Shown here: positions 31,174 through 40,923 of the stretch, piece by piece | How the letters are laid out: each line of letters starts with the position of its first letter | How positions within the stretch are numbered: position 1 is the first letter of the stretch | Source of the DNA: Siphonodentalium dalli | Taxonomy: Eukaryota; Mollusca; Scaphopoda; Gadilida; Siphonodentaliidae | Length of the DNA: 64,000 nucleotides | Assembly (NCBI GenBank): GCA_032622095.1 | Contig: CP136062.1 | Location: 150,968,875 to 151,032,874, forward strand | Reading direction: 5' to 3' | Notes under the pieces: generated by a model | What the model was told of the DNA's origin: nothing | What the model saw: the letters and a program-made list of their open reading frames with translations, nothing else | The model's database searches: none | Translations under genes and position numbers: made by a program

Positions 31174-31519
31174 CAAGTCTGCAAATAGTGTGTCTGTCAT
31201 TTGCAGAATGAGGTCTAACATAACCAAATTCACCCTCTGGGGACCTCATTCTGCTTAGGCCTCATATTCTGGGAAGTATCAATAGTCTCAAATTAACATC
31301 GTATTTAGTTACTTTTTTTCCTTCTGGGAAGATTCTATATTCCAGAATCGCAGAAGATAAAATACATAATGGAGGTGACTAATGGATTAACAACTGAACA
31401 TCACCAACTTCAATTGGGGAACTTCAATCTGATCCTAGGTATCCCATAACAGTTGAGGCTTAAGCAGAATGGGTTCCCCAGAGGGTGAATTTGGTGATGC
31501 TAGCCCTATTTGCGAGGTA
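31174..31519. mobile_element. hAT-like hairpin MITE, right end missing
   Basis: The left end CAAGTCTGCAAATAGTGTGT, a collapsed first hairpin (an arm of GAGGTCTAACATAACC lacks its loop), the middle block, and the left arm of the second hairpin up to GATGCTAGCCCTATTTGCG. The final arm and terminus are lost. It starts about 45 bp after exon 10. Confidence 0.7.
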
Positions 31520-31615
31520 TATCTGCCAATTGAATAATATTCCTCTTTTTTGAAATTATTTTGAACTGCAAAATTGTAAATGATGCACATGTCCGATATT
31601 TAAAATTGGCACAGT

Positions 31616-31760
31616 TTAACCCTTTCAAAACTAAATGGATTCTGCCAAAAGTGTTCATCAGAATGGTCTACTATTGAGTTGGAGGGATGTTAAGGTGGTA
31701 AAAGCAAACGACAGATAAATAAAAGTGTAGAAGGAGCACTAATTTATTGAGGGAAATGTT
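31616..31760 (+). mobile_element. TTAA MITE (CCCTTTCTATACT family), left part
   Basis: It begins TTAACCCTTTCAAAACTAAA and continues GGATTCTGCC, GAATGGTCTACTATTGAGTT, GGAGGGATGTTAAGGTGGTA, AAATAAAAGTGTAGAAGGAG and TTTATTGAGGGAAATG, colinear with the - strand of 25073-26246. Its right end is continuous with the minisatellite that follows. Confidence 0.75.
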
Positions 31761-32443
31761 TAGATAATAAGTTCTGAATATTTCCTATGGGATAACTACT
31801 CCTCAATGGTGCTTTAGTATAGAAAGGGATAAACTTATTATCTTAACATTTCCTATGGGATAACTACTCATCAATGGTGCTTTAGTATAGAAAGGGTTAA
31901 ATTTAGTATAGAAAGAGTTAAACTTATCCTAACATTTCCTATGGGAACTACTCATCAATGATGCTTTAGTATAGAAAGGGTTAAACTTATTACCTGAACA
32001 TTTCCTAAGGGATAACTACTCATCAATGAAGCTTTAGTATAGAAAGGGTTAAATCTATTATCTGAACATTTCATATGGGATAACTACTCATCAATGATGC
32101 TTTAGTTTCAAAAGGGTTAAACTTATTATCTGAACATTTCCTATGGGATAACTACTCATCAATGATGATTTAGTATATACAGGGTTAAACTTATTATCTG
32201 AACATTTTCTATGGGATAACTACTCATCAATGATGCTTTGGTATAGAAAGGGTTAAACTTATTATTTGAACATTTCCTATGTGATAACTACTCATCAATG
32301 ATGCTTTAGTACAGACAGGGTTAAACTTATTATCTGAACATTTTCTATGGGATAACTACTCATCAATGATGCTTTTAGTATAGAAAGGTAAAAACTTATT
32401 ATCTGAACATTTCCTAAGGGATAACTACTCTTATTATCTGAAC
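31757..32443 (+). repeat. 68-bp minisatellite made from a TTAA-element end, about 10 units
   Basis: The unit reads TTAAACTTATTATCTGAACA, TTTCCTATGGGATAACTACT, CATCAATGATGCTTTAGTAT, AGAAAGGG. Its last third is the right terminal repeat of the CCCTTTCTATACT element, including the TTAA of the next unit. Units carry private changes (ACAGACAGGG, TTTCAAAAGGG, GTGATAAC), and one is shortened near 31900. It lies in intron 10. Confidence 0.92.
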
Positions 32444-32573
32444 ATTGTGCATTCTAAAAATGACAGGCTCACTATTTCAAGGCTTGTATATGCCATGCTT
32501 GATGTTACACTTGTTAAAGGAGCTGTTTTTGTTGTGATACCCATCATATATGAGCATGTTTTATTTATTTCAG

Positions 32574-32679
32574 GGAGATCCAAAATCTGCTGCTGCCAGT
32601 GAGGGCATGTTAGCCAACTTCTTCAATAGTTTATTAAACAAGAAAACGGGAGCTGCCGGCACTCCTCCAACGAAAGCAG
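32574..32679 (+). CDS. DYNC1LI2: Dynein light intermediate chain, coding exon 11 (residues 413-448), adaptor-binding helix 1
   Basis: The exon encodes SEGMLANFFNSLLNKKTG (421-438), the amphipathic helix that in vertebrate homologues binds adaptor proteins; the key Phe pair falls at 428-429. Near-identity to the vertebrate helix within an otherwise divergent tail supports conservation of adaptor binding. The acceptor is TTTATTTCAG and the donor GTGAAT begins at 32680 (phase 1). A TTAA hairpin element lies 64 bp after the exon. Confidence 0.96.
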
Positions 32680-32743
32680 GTGAATACGGTATGGTATCAT
32701 CTAGATTATGGCAATGCCCCTCCTAATTCATACCTCACTTTAA

Positions 32744-32985
32744 TGACGGAGCTGGTGCAACATAAAAGATCCTGCGCAGGTGCATTCTCTTATGTATGCG
32801 AGTCTCCCATTGGGAGCCTCGCTTATAAAAGAGAATGCACTGGCTTACAAGATCAAGGTAAATATTGTCAGGCCAATGTATTTTCTTATATATGCGAGGC
32901 TCCCTGTGGGAGATTCGCATATATAAGAGAATGCATTTGCACAGCATTTTTCGCAAAATTTCTGGAAGCTCCAGTCATGAAATGG
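32744..32985. mobile_element. TTAA MITE with two hairpins (GGAGCTGGTGCA family)
   Basis: 242 bp between TTAA at 32740-32743 and 32986-32989. It carries a hairpin at about 32776-32845 (GTGCATTCTCTTATGTATGC) and another at 32872-32941. The right end contains GGAAGCTCCAGTCATGAAAT. The left CCCTTT end is lost (it reads TGACGGAGC). It lies 64 bp after exon 11. Confidence 0.75.
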
Positions 32986-33044
32986 TTAACTTCATATCGA
33001 ATGCATTATAGATGTTCTATCTCTTCCTATGACAAGTTTTAGAT

Positions 33045-33365
33045 AGTTTCCTGGGTATAAAATAATAGATATGAATCTAAGACCCCTGTCTGGAAACACA
33101 TCTATTAATTAATATTGATTTTATTTAAAATTATCTGGTATAATATCTGACATGTTGTGGCCCGCGTTCGTCTGGAGCATACAATGTGAGATAACTCTAA
33201 CTAAAATTCTAAAAATAGTAATGAAAAATGTCCCACTTGATTATCACATTATATAAGAAAATATTGATATAAAATCAATATTAAATTGATAGAAGCGTTT
33301 CCAGGCAGGTGTCATTGACTTATCTATTATTTTATACCCCAGAATCTATATAGTAAGAGATAGAC
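33045..33365. repeat. Inverted repeat of about 320 bp
   Basis: Left: GGGTATAAAATAATAGATAT, CCTGTCTGGAAACACATCTA and TATTGATTTTA. Right: AAAATCAATATTAAATTGAT, AGAAGCGTTTCCAGGCAGGT and TCTATTATTTTATACCCC. The outer GGGTATAAAATAATAGA and its complement match over about 17 bp. This is probably a MITE in intron 11; flanking duplications are unclear. Confidence 0.7.
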
Positions 33366-33374
33366 CACATTTAA

Positions 33375-33492
33375 CCCTTTCAGTGCCTAAGAGCTCTTTC
33401 CATCAATGTATCACATTATTATAATAAATAAATTTGAAAAATGATCGAGGAAATATGGGTTGATACAAAAATCGGACTTGGCACTGAAAGGG
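33375..33492. mobile_element. TTAA MITE without hairpin (CCCTTTCAGTGCC family)
   Basis: 118 bp between TTAA at 33371-33374 and 33493-33496. The ends are CCCTTTCAGTGCC and GGCACTGAAAGGG. It contains ATATGGGTTGATACAAAAAT but not the 69-bp hairpin, which the related copies at 47971 and 52468 have next to that same word. Confidence 0.9.
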
Positions 33493-33883
33493 TTAAGGGC
33501 AAAAAAACATTCTCATACACCAGACACCTTCCTCGTCACTTGACAAGTACCTCATTTTATTTGTTAATTGACCAAAATTTATTCCCTACCGAATACTGTT
33601 AAAAATATTAGTCTATGAATATTCTGTAACTTGACAATTAAATTCATCTGTGCTGAATATATATCATATGGTTATTGCAAATCTATGAAGTACTTCAAGT
33701 TTTGAAACAAGAATGCCCAACATAATCAATATTCACAGAGCATTTGGCCATAAAATCAGTGGTAGTTGTTATGTATAATGCATTAATCTTTCATTATTAT
33801 ATTACGGACCATATTTTGTAGTTCATTGTGGTACTGGTGACCAATTGATGCTTCTATGTGTTAATGTGCTGAAAACATGCTAG

Positions 33884-34318
33884 CAAGCCTGGATATAGTG
33901 TGTCTGACATTCTCAGAATGATGTCCCCAGAGGGTGAATTCAGTGATGCTACCCTGCTCAGCATGCTAGCATCACCAAATCGACCTTTGGGGACGTCATT
34001 CTGCTTCGGTCTCATCTTCTGGGAAGTATAGTCCAACATTGTGTTTAGTTAATTTTTCCCCTCCTGTCGAGTTTCTATATCCCCTAATTTGCAGATGATA
34101 AAATGCACAATCGAGGTGACTAAATGGGTGAATATCATCAACTTCAACTGGAAAACTGCAATCTGATCCTAGGTCTCCCGATAGCAGTTGAGGCCTAAGC
34201 AGAATGAGGTTTGCAGATGGTGAATTTGATGACCAGCCTGCCGTGCAGGATAGCGTCACTAAATACACCGTCTGGGGACCTCATTCTGCAAATGTCAGAC
34301 ACACTAAATCCAGGCTTG
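33884..34318. mobile_element. hAT-like hairpin MITE, complete copy
   Basis: The ends are CAAGCCTGGATATAGTGTGT and ACACACTAAATCCAGGCTTG. Two hairpins (33914-34005 and 34198-34290) flank the standard middle block. The 8 bases outside the two ends do not match, so no target duplication is kept. Confidence 0.8.
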
Positions 34319-34679
34319 TTTGCCAAGAGGGCATTTATTGCTTGCAGTATTTTGAGATTCTAACAACTTCAAAATGGCAGATGTGAATGATTATACTCCC
34401 ATGACAGAATGAAATGGTGGGTATATTGCATTACATGCATCCCATGCAGGGATGGATCCAGAGATTTTTTGGGGACCCCTGTTCTGTATTTGAGTATGTC
34501 CCCATATAAATTTGGATGTTAACAAATTCAGTACTGGACACTTGATTGTGCAAATAAAGGCTCTATATAATAGACTATATCATCTGCAGGTTGATGATGC
34601 ATTACATGTGTTTGAATTTTAGAAAAATTCCTTGAAATATGGAAAATCCAACTTGAATAAATACTATCCACTTGGAATT

Positions 34680-34890
34680 TGGGGACATTTGGGTCTCCAT
34701 AGTTTGGGCGCCCAAACCTGTAACAGGTATCAAAACATCCCTGGATCCTTCTCTGATCCCATGCTCCATCTGTCGAAGCAGATATCTCAGCTTTTGTCAG
34801 ATCTCAATAAAATTTGGTATAGACATTCACCACTATGAGGACATTTAGAGGATAGTTCAATTGTTTTATTCTGGTTTTCCACGCTAGATT
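34680..34890 (+). repeat. Intronic interspersed repeat
   Basis: It contains TTTGGGGACATTTGGGTC, then GTTTGGGCGCCCAAACC (a perfect palindrome core), and the ATATCTCAGC / AATAAAATTTGGTATAGACA / TTCACCACTATGAGGACATT words of the family at 16650. The first part also resembles 7640-7670. Confidence 0.5.
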
Positions 34891-34892
34891 TA

Positions 34893-35060
34893 TTTAAGAA
34901 ATGACTTGCAGATTCATTGGGCTATGACCTGCAGAGTAATTAAACAAAGTCTGTGAATCCCGAAGGGGGAGTAATTTAACAAAGGGATTCACCCAAACTT
35001 TGTTTAATTCCTCTGCTGGTCATAACCCAATGACCCCAATCGATCTGCCAGTCATTTATT
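34893..35060. repeat. Palindromic element, about 165 bp
   Basis: Left arm: AAATGACTTGCAGATTCATT, GGGCTATGACCTGCAGAGTA, ATTAAACAAAGTCTGTGAATC. The right arm is its near complement, ending CCAGTCATTT. The pairing leaves a short loop around CCCGAAGGGGG. Foldback MITE in intron 11. Confidence 0.8.
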
Positions 35061-35399
35061 ATAATCATATACCAGTATATTCACTAGCATCATAAAATAG
35101 CAAATATAACTGGAATTTCCTGAAATATCTCTATGATTTTTTCCAGCATCAACAAAGTTAATTCATATCACAATGCAAATGAGCCCAAAACGCGATTACA
35201 TGTTCACGCACAAGCATAAACACACTGGAAAATCTCAACAACTGGAGTTGAAAGTGCACCAAATTTAACAATAAACAATCACGTGTTTGGATTGAAGAGG
35301 CGTGCATGGTTCATCGCTTTTTATGAACTGGCAACTTCAGTTATTGCCTGATTAACGTCGGAAACGTTCGTGTAACCATATCGCGATTTGGACTGATTC

Positions 35400-35640
35400 T
35401 TACGGAAGCTAATTGTGTGAATGCAGATTTATCTCAACCACAGATTGTCGGATCTCAATGAAATTTGGTAAATACGTTCACCACTATGAAGACATTCATA
35501 GGAGTGTTCAAACGATTTGTAAAGTTTTCCATTCTAGAGTTATTCATCTTTGTTTATCTGGAAATGTTGATATTGTTTTTGTTCGTCTGCCTGAGTATCT
35601 CAGCCATGGCTTATATGTATGGCCTCACTAGGCGGGACCG
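35400..35640 (+). repeat. Intronic interspersed repeat
   Basis: The same family as 11550 and 16650: TATCTCAACCACAG, CTCAATGAAATTTGGTAAAT, TTCACCACTATGAAGACATT, TTTTCCATTCTAGAGTTATT and GGAAATGTTGATATTG. It ends about 110 bp before exon 12. Confidence 0.55.
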
Positions 35641-35750
35641 CATGATGGGGGTATGCACTTGTCGATAGCAGCACAACTCTATATTGTATCGACAGCCCAT
35701 TTCTTGTTCGAACAACTTTAAAATTACAGATCTGAATTATTCCATTTCAG

Positions 35751-35869
35751 ATAAGACCGCTGTTACGCGGGACGCTGCTGCTGAGTTGGAGCGGATGAGT
35801 CGAGCTAAGAAACCTGTTTCAGACACAAATGTAACAAATAACTCTAACTCGAGTGACGGAGCTTCCTGA
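35751..35869 (+). CDS. DYNC1LI2: Dynein light intermediate chain, last coding exon 12 (residues 448-486 and stop)
   Basis: The exon encodes DKTAVTRDAAAELERMSRAKK, the short second tail helix, followed by a Ser- and Asn-rich C terminus ending DGAS and a TGA at 35867-35869. The acceptor TTCCATTTCAG ends at 35750. The vertebrate proteins end in a similar low-complexity acidic/serine tail. Confidence 0.95.
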
Positions 35870-36320
35870 TTCTGGAAAAGATCCTAATTTTCTGTGATTC
35901 TCAATTGAATTATCGGCAATTCATGTCTATACAAACCTCGTCATCATCTGCATCAGCTTACAGTGTATGTCAAATACTGCATGAAGTGTGTGTAGCCTCA
36001 TGCCGGGGTTCACTAAAATTTATTGAGTTGATGAGTGCTCGATGAGCTATGCGTACAGTGCGGAAGTTCATTGACGCACTGGTCAACTCCGAATGAAATG
36101 AAATATTCTGTAAAAAAAAAAATTGTACAAAGAGTGTACATATCTTGCCCAGATGTCATGAGTATATATATTTTCTCATGAAAGTAGGCCAAGTGTTGAG
36201 ACTTTTTATGGTCATGTTCAATGCTAATTTATACAAAGGCTATATAAATAAAGGTTTAGAAATGAAGCTGATGTGAATTCTAGTCAGGAAATGCCAATAA
36301 ACTGTGCAGTGTTGGAGGTG
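35870..36320 (+). other. DYNC1LI2: Probable 3' untranslated region of the dynein gene
   Basis: Non-repetitive sequence follows the TGA and continues to the signal at 36296. AATAAA also occurs at 36247-36252. The extent is inferred from the poly(A) signal only. Confidence 0.55.
36296..36301 (+). terminator. Candidate poly(A) signal of the dynein gene
   Basis: A canonical AATAAA, about 430 bp after the stop, is followed by a GT-rich stretch (CTGTGCAGTGTTGGAGGTG) that suits a downstream element. The AATAAA at 36247 lacks a comparable GT-rich follower. Confidence 0.6.
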
Positions 36321-36792
36321 AACATATTCAAATCTGGGCAATATTTGTGAACTAATAAATTGGATCTTTGTCAATATCTACAGTACTTTGTGCCTTGGTT
36401 CCAGAAAGCTAATTTGTTCAAATAAGATAATTTCATCATGGTGGAAGTGAATGAAAGTATAATTAGGAATTTCATCTCGGCGACAATATAAGCCATTGCA
36501 ATATCACCTAAAAGTTTCAAATGATCAATTATATTTCAAATGGATTTTCAGGTTTAAATTTTTCTCTGAGAAGTCATTAAAAGGAATAGCATTTAATCCC
36601 TGATACGATAAATCAGTATAAACAATGGTGCATATCACAATCTTATGTATCTACTTATGTCTTTGATCTATTCTAAACTGGAAGCCTGATTTGAAACAAA
36701 TTGAACATGACTTCATAAAGAGTCTCACACCAGGTTATCCTCAAAGTGTGAACAGATATCAGTGACAGACAGGAAAATAGAGTATTATATTT

Positions 36793-36883
36793 TATTCCAC
36801 GCCCATTGACGTGAGGCACATGTATTCAACGGAATCCCAGCCATTGAATACATAGTAGTGTATACCTCTAGTGGAATACAAGA
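36793..36883. repeat. Short palindrome downstream of the gene
   Basis: ATTCCAC at the left and GTGGAAT at the right, with inner ATGTATTCAA / TTGAATACAT arms, form an imperfect hairpin of about 90 bp. Confidence 0.5.
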
Positions 36884-37073
36884 CGGAACTATTCTTGTTG
36901 ACGTTGTCGCCAAGAAAGATGACGTACATTACGTCGATCATCCGCTTCCGGTGATCCCCCCATAATTACTGGCTTTTTGTCAGACTTAAATCACACTAAA
37001 GGTGGCTATAGTAACAATGGATGTGACATTCATGGATTGAACTTATCTGACTGAATGGTGTAGAATAAATACA

Positions 37074-37231
37074 GAACACAACTTGCATCATAATCTCGAA
37101 TATTTTATCGAACTCGTTGCGGACGACGCAAAGTTATATTTCGCTCGAGCTACGCTCTCGCGAAATATATCCTTGCGCCATCCGCAACTCATTCGATAAA
37201 AGATTCTCGATTAAGATGCGCGTTGTGTTCG
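37074..37231. repeat. Palindromic element with CG-rich core, about 160 bp
   Basis: Left arm: GAACACAACTTGCATCATAA, TCTCGAATATTTTATCGAAC, TCGTTGCGGA. The right arm is its near complement, ending GCGCGTTGTGTTC. The core around TTTCGCTCGAGCTACGCTCT contains many CpG, unusual for this window. Foldback MITE. Confidence 0.75.
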
Positions 37232-37383
37232 GTCTATATCATCGATCAGAAATGATTAATTACAAAGTTCCTCTTCATTTTCGACTATGATATTAGAGAC
37301 AATGGTGAAAACATCATGAAAGGATGTAGGCATTACTTCGGGGTAACTGATTTGGCCCCAACACATTGGGAATGACTTCAATC

Positions 37384-37604
37384 GTTCCATGATTGGAGCG
37401 TCCTGAAATTTTGCGAAAACCCTGTGCCAATGCATTCTCTTACATATGCGAGTCTCCAATAGGGAACCTCGCATATATAATAAGAGAATACATTGGCCTA
37501 ACAATATTTACCTTGACCTTGTAAGCCATGGGAGACTCGCATATATAAGAGAATTCACTGGCACAGGATCATTAATGCTGCACTAGCGCGGCTCCTTTCA
37601 TGAA
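37384..37604. mobile_element. TTAA MITE (CATGATTGGAGC family), degenerate
   Basis: It runs from CGTTCCATGATTGGAGCG to the GGCTCCTTTCATGAA end and holds one hairpin at 37425-37497 (AATGCATTCTCTTACATATG) and a second that has lost its left half. TTAA flanks have decayed. A further partial arm, CCAGTGCATTCTCTTAATAT, follows at 37614. Confidence 0.65.
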
Positions 37605-37974
37605 CCTTGTAAGCCAGTGCATTCTCTTAATATATATAATTAATAATAATATAATTTAATATAAATTCACTTTATGGCTCAACTAAGTTGTGAATTACCA
37701 TATACAAGATGTAATAAAATTGACTGATAGTGGATTGGGCAACGCATGGCACACATTTTGTAAAAATACTGACTATACATAAAAATTAATGAGTATCTTT
37801 GGCTATTATGCATTAATAACTTTAACATTTATTTGATTCATTTGCCTGAAAACTGTACAAAACCAGACTGAAGTATCCTTCGTCATGTTTTTGACATTGT
37901 TCCTTGCACTGCCTAGGAGAGAAAGTGAAGTGGAACCTTATGTTAAATAGAATGCTGCTCTTGATATTCCTTAT

Positions 37975-38720
37975 TGAGATATCTTTACACTCCACACTTA
38001 ATCTGTTTACAAATTGTGTGGAGATCAAACCTGCAAATAGTGTGTCTGTCATTTGCAGAATGAGGTCTCCAGAGGGTGAATTTAGTGTTGCTATCCTGCA
38101 CAGGCTAGCATCACAAAATTTACCCTCTGGGGACCTCATTCTGCTTAGGCCTCATCTACTGGAAAGTATCTATAGTCTCAAATTAACATTATTTTATTAA
38201 CTTTTTTCCTTTGGGAAGTTTCTATATCCCCTAAATTGCAGTATATAAAATGCATAATCGAGGTGACTAATGGGTGAACATCAATTTCAACTGGGAAACT
38301 TCAATCTGATTCTAAGTCTCGCGTAGCAGTTGAGGCCTCAGCAGAACGAGAGTTGCCAGAGGGTGAATTTGGTGATGCTAGCCTGCTGTGCGGGATAGCA
38401 TCACTAAATTCACCCTCTGGAGGACCTCATTCTGCAAATGACAGATACACAACACTATTTGCAGGCTAGTTCCTTATTGAGATATCTTTATGCTCTACGC
38501 TGAATCTGTTTGCACAGTGTGTGGATATAATGATGATAAACTGACACATTGTGTGGGTATAATGATTTTTACGCTCTGCACTGAATCTGTTTACATATTG
38601 TGTGGGTATTATGATGATAAACTGACACATTGTGTGGGTATAATGATCTTTACCCTCTACACTGAATCTGTTTACACATTGTGTGGATATAATGATGATA
38701 AACTGATCCAACATTCTCAT
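37975..38720 (+). repeat. Tandem repeat of about 95 bp, split by a MITE
   Basis: The unit contains GAGATATCTTTA, CTCCACACTTAATCTGTTTA, CAAATTGTGTGG and, in later copies, ATAATGATGATAAACTGACA and CATTGTGTGGGTATAATGAT. One partial unit lies left of the hairpin MITE (37975-38025) and about two and a half lie to its right (38470-38720), so the MITE inserted into the array. Confidence 0.75.
38026..38469. mobile_element. hAT-like hairpin MITE (CTGCAAATAG subfamily)
   Basis: The left end CAAACCTGCAAATAGTGTGT and right end ACACTATTTGCAGGCTAG enclose two hairpins (38056-38150 and 38340-38437) and the middle block. It belongs to the end variant also seen at 31174 and 50021. No 8-bp duplication is evident. 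Confidence 0.78.
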
Positions 38721-38784
38721 TCCAGCATGATTAGTTCTCTCTCACTCTAATGACTGCTATCGCCAGAGTTTTCATTCATCTCCG

Positions 38785-38892
38785 TCAAATTACTATTATA
38801 AAATGGGGCACTAAATAATAAAAATTACTATTATAAAATGGGGCACTAAATAATAAAAATTACTATTATAAAATGGTACAAGATACTAATAA
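38785..38892 (+). repeat. 37-bp tandem repeat, about three units
   Basis: Units contain AAATTACTATTATAAAATGG and GGCACTAAATAATAAA. The third unit changes to GGTACAAG near 38874. Confidence 0.85.
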
Positions 38893-38930
38893 TAATAAAC
38901 GTCAGATCCATTAATGTTTGACAACAACTG

Positions 38931-39184
38931 CAAGCCTTGAAATAGTGTGTCTGTCATTTGCAGAATGAGGTTCCCAGAGGGTGAATTTGGTGATGCTAGC
39001 CCGCTATGCGGGGTAGCATCACCAAATTCACCCTCTGGGAACCTCATTCTGCTGAGGTGTAAGCAGAATGAGGTCCCCAGAGGGTGAATTTGGTGATGCT
39101 AGCCCACTATGCGGGGTAGCATCACTAAATTCACCCTCTGGGAACCTCATTCTGCAAATGACAGACACACTATTTCAAGGCTTG
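38931..39184. mobile_element. hAT-like hairpin MITE, compact 254-bp form with 8-bp target duplication
   Basis: The ends are CAAGCCTTGAAATAGTGTGT and ACACTATTTCAAGGCTTG, with a perfect 8-bp repeat AACAACTG outside (38923-38930 and 39185-39192). The middle block is deleted, leaving the two hairpins joined by CATTCTGCTGAGGTGTAAGC. An equally long, near-identical copy lies at 45332. Confidence 0.9.
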
Positions 39185-39232
39185 AACAACTGCAATGAAT
39201 TTTCTATGTTATTGTCAGTTAGTGGAATTTAA

Positions 39233-39473
39233 AAGGGTACTGAACAATAAATCCGGCCATTTATGGGACCATCTCATTTTATACTCAACATAATATATGC
39301 AACAAATGAATGAATTTGAGCCATGGATTAGTACAAAATACACTCATGTGCTCTATGAATGATACAAACAACAGGGTCATTATAACGAAAATGAGTTTGT
39401 GACTCAAGTTTTGACTGTTGTGTATAAAAAGAGATGATCCCATAAATGGCCAGATTTAGTGTACAGTACCCCT
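39233..39473. mobile_element. TTAA-flanked MITE (AAGGGTACTG family), copy 1
   Basis: 241 bp between TTAA at 39229-39232 and 39474-39477. The left end AAGGGTACTGAAC continues to CGGCCATTTATGGGACCATC. The right end mirrors it (GATGATCCCATAAATGGCC, ending CAGTACCCCT). The interior is shared with copy 2 at 39868. Confidence 0.82.
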
Positions 39474-39867
39474 TTAAGTTAATGAGCTTGCTCTTGAATT
39501 GTCTCTTGACTATTTTAATTCTTACAAACTAAGCTAAAAAAATATGGTCTTGTAGAGTATGTCAAATTTCAATGTTTCATTTGCCATTTCTGAAATCAGT
39601 CTTATTTCAGAATCATTTGTTCCATACTTATGTTAATAAATCCAATGCTGCATTCCATCACCATTGTGAAGTGAACAGACTCAAATTTGTAAAAATGCCT
39701 CGATTAATCACTGACCAATAGCTTTACTAAAGCAATTTCTTAAACCTAACTCACATATACATATCTTGAATATATTTACAATTGTAACATGCCAAAACAC
39801 TTTCAAGCAACATATTTTCTATTGTCTCACCACATCGGTTATTAAGGGCCTATAATTTTTTTCTTAA

Positions 39868-40205
39868 AGGGGAACTGTATGCTAAATGCGGCCATTAATG
39901 GGACCATCTCATTTTATACTCAACAGAATATATACAACAAATGAATGAGCCATGAATTAGTGCAAAATACACTCATGTGCTCTATGAATGATTCAAACAA
40001 CATGGTAATTATAATGAAAATGAGTTTATGACTGGAGTCATCAATTCATTTTCATTATTATAATTACTGTGTTGTTTGCATCGTTTGTTAATGCAGATGA
40101 TTGTATTTTGCACTCATCCATATCTCAAATTCATTCATTTCTTGCATGTATGAGTATAAATGGAGATGGTCCCATAAATGGCCGGATTTAGGGTAGAGTT
40201 CCCCT
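39868..40205. mobile_element. TTAA-flanked MITE (AGGGGAACTG family), copy 2
   Basis: 338 bp between TTAA at 39864-39867 and 40206-40209. It shows the same inverted ends (GCGGCCATTAATGGGACCAT and ATGGTCCCATAAATGGCCGG) and interior (TACACTCATGTGCTCTATGA) as copy 1, with an extra inverted segment in the right half. Confidence 0.82.
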
Positions 40206-40350
40206 TTAACCTCTTCGCTGTTAACAATAAATGTTCCAGTAGTGTTAGTGATAATAGCTCTATCTGGAATCACATTTACGATTTTGACATCTTTATTCTT
40301 TTGTTAATATCTTTTTCCTCAGCATAGTTACCATAATGCCAAATACATAC

Positions 40351-40580
40351 AAAAAATACTGTGTTCTCAGGCTCCTCCCTCATCACCAACAAAAGAGAGC
40401 CTCGTGATAAAAATAAAACATACTGTGTTCTCAGGCATCTCCCTCATCACCATCCAAAGAGAGCCTCGTGATAAAAATAAAAATACTGTGTTCTCAGGCA
40501 CCTTCCTCATCACCACCCAAAGAGGGCCTCATGATAAAAAGTACTGTGTTCTCAGGCACCCAAAAAGAACCTCATGAACA
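40351..40580 (+). repeat. Tandem repeat of about 65 bp, three and a half units
   Basis: Units contain ACTGTGTTCTCAGGCACC, TCCCTCATCACCA and AAAGAGAGCCTCGTGATAAA. The last unit is shortened. Confidence 0.88.
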
Positions 40581-40705
40581 AAATTGATTTGCAAATTTAT
40601 CCAATATTTCGGAAAAGTTCGAAACTCAATTACTAATTTATCCACCATTAGAGATTTAGATATGTTTCTGTTGATGATGTAGTGGCTAAAATACAATGGA
40701 GGATA

Positions 40706-40923
40706 CAGTAATGCTCTAAATAATCGACCCCTTAACCACAGCAGAATTATGGGTAACTTTTCAGGATTTAGTTGGAAATATGGCTTGTTACCATTCATCG
40801 CTGGTTCTCACTGAGAACTTTCCGATGAATGGCAACAAGCCATATTTCCGACTAAATCCTGAAAAGTTACCAATAATTCTGCTGTGGTTAAGGGGTCGAT
40901 TATGCATACTTTGGGCATTGCTG
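40706..40923. mobile_element. Mariner-type palindromic MITE, 218-bp copy
   Basis: The ends CAGTAATGCTCTAAATAATC and GGGCATTGCTG are bounded by TA at 40704-40705 and 40924-40925. The arms include TTAACCACAGCAGAATTATG and TAGTTGGAAATATGGCTTG. Same family as 11998, 41634 and 46625. Confidence 0.9.

Larger units (their letters stand above)
3653..35869 (+). other. DYNC1LI2: Cytoplasmic dynein 1 light intermediate chain gene (12 coding exons)
   Basis: The product is a subunit of the cytoplasmic dynein 1 motor. It binds the dynein heavy chain through its G-domain-like N-terminal half and, through its C-terminal tail, contacts cargo adaptors of the Hook, BICD and Spindly type. Twelve exons, all bounded by AG and GT with matching phases, give a frame of 1461 nt (486 residues), close to the human paralogues (492 and 523). 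Recognisable blocks in order are NLWASILSEV, the P-loop GDNYTGKT (50-57), WVLDGD (96-101), [39 protein letters not shown] (425-438) and AELERM (458-463). Invertebrates usually have one such gene. The symbol is the nearer of the two vertebrate names by length and wording, and an LI1 label would be equally acceptable. Introns range from 0.8 to 5.8 kb and are full of transposons. Confidence 0.96.
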
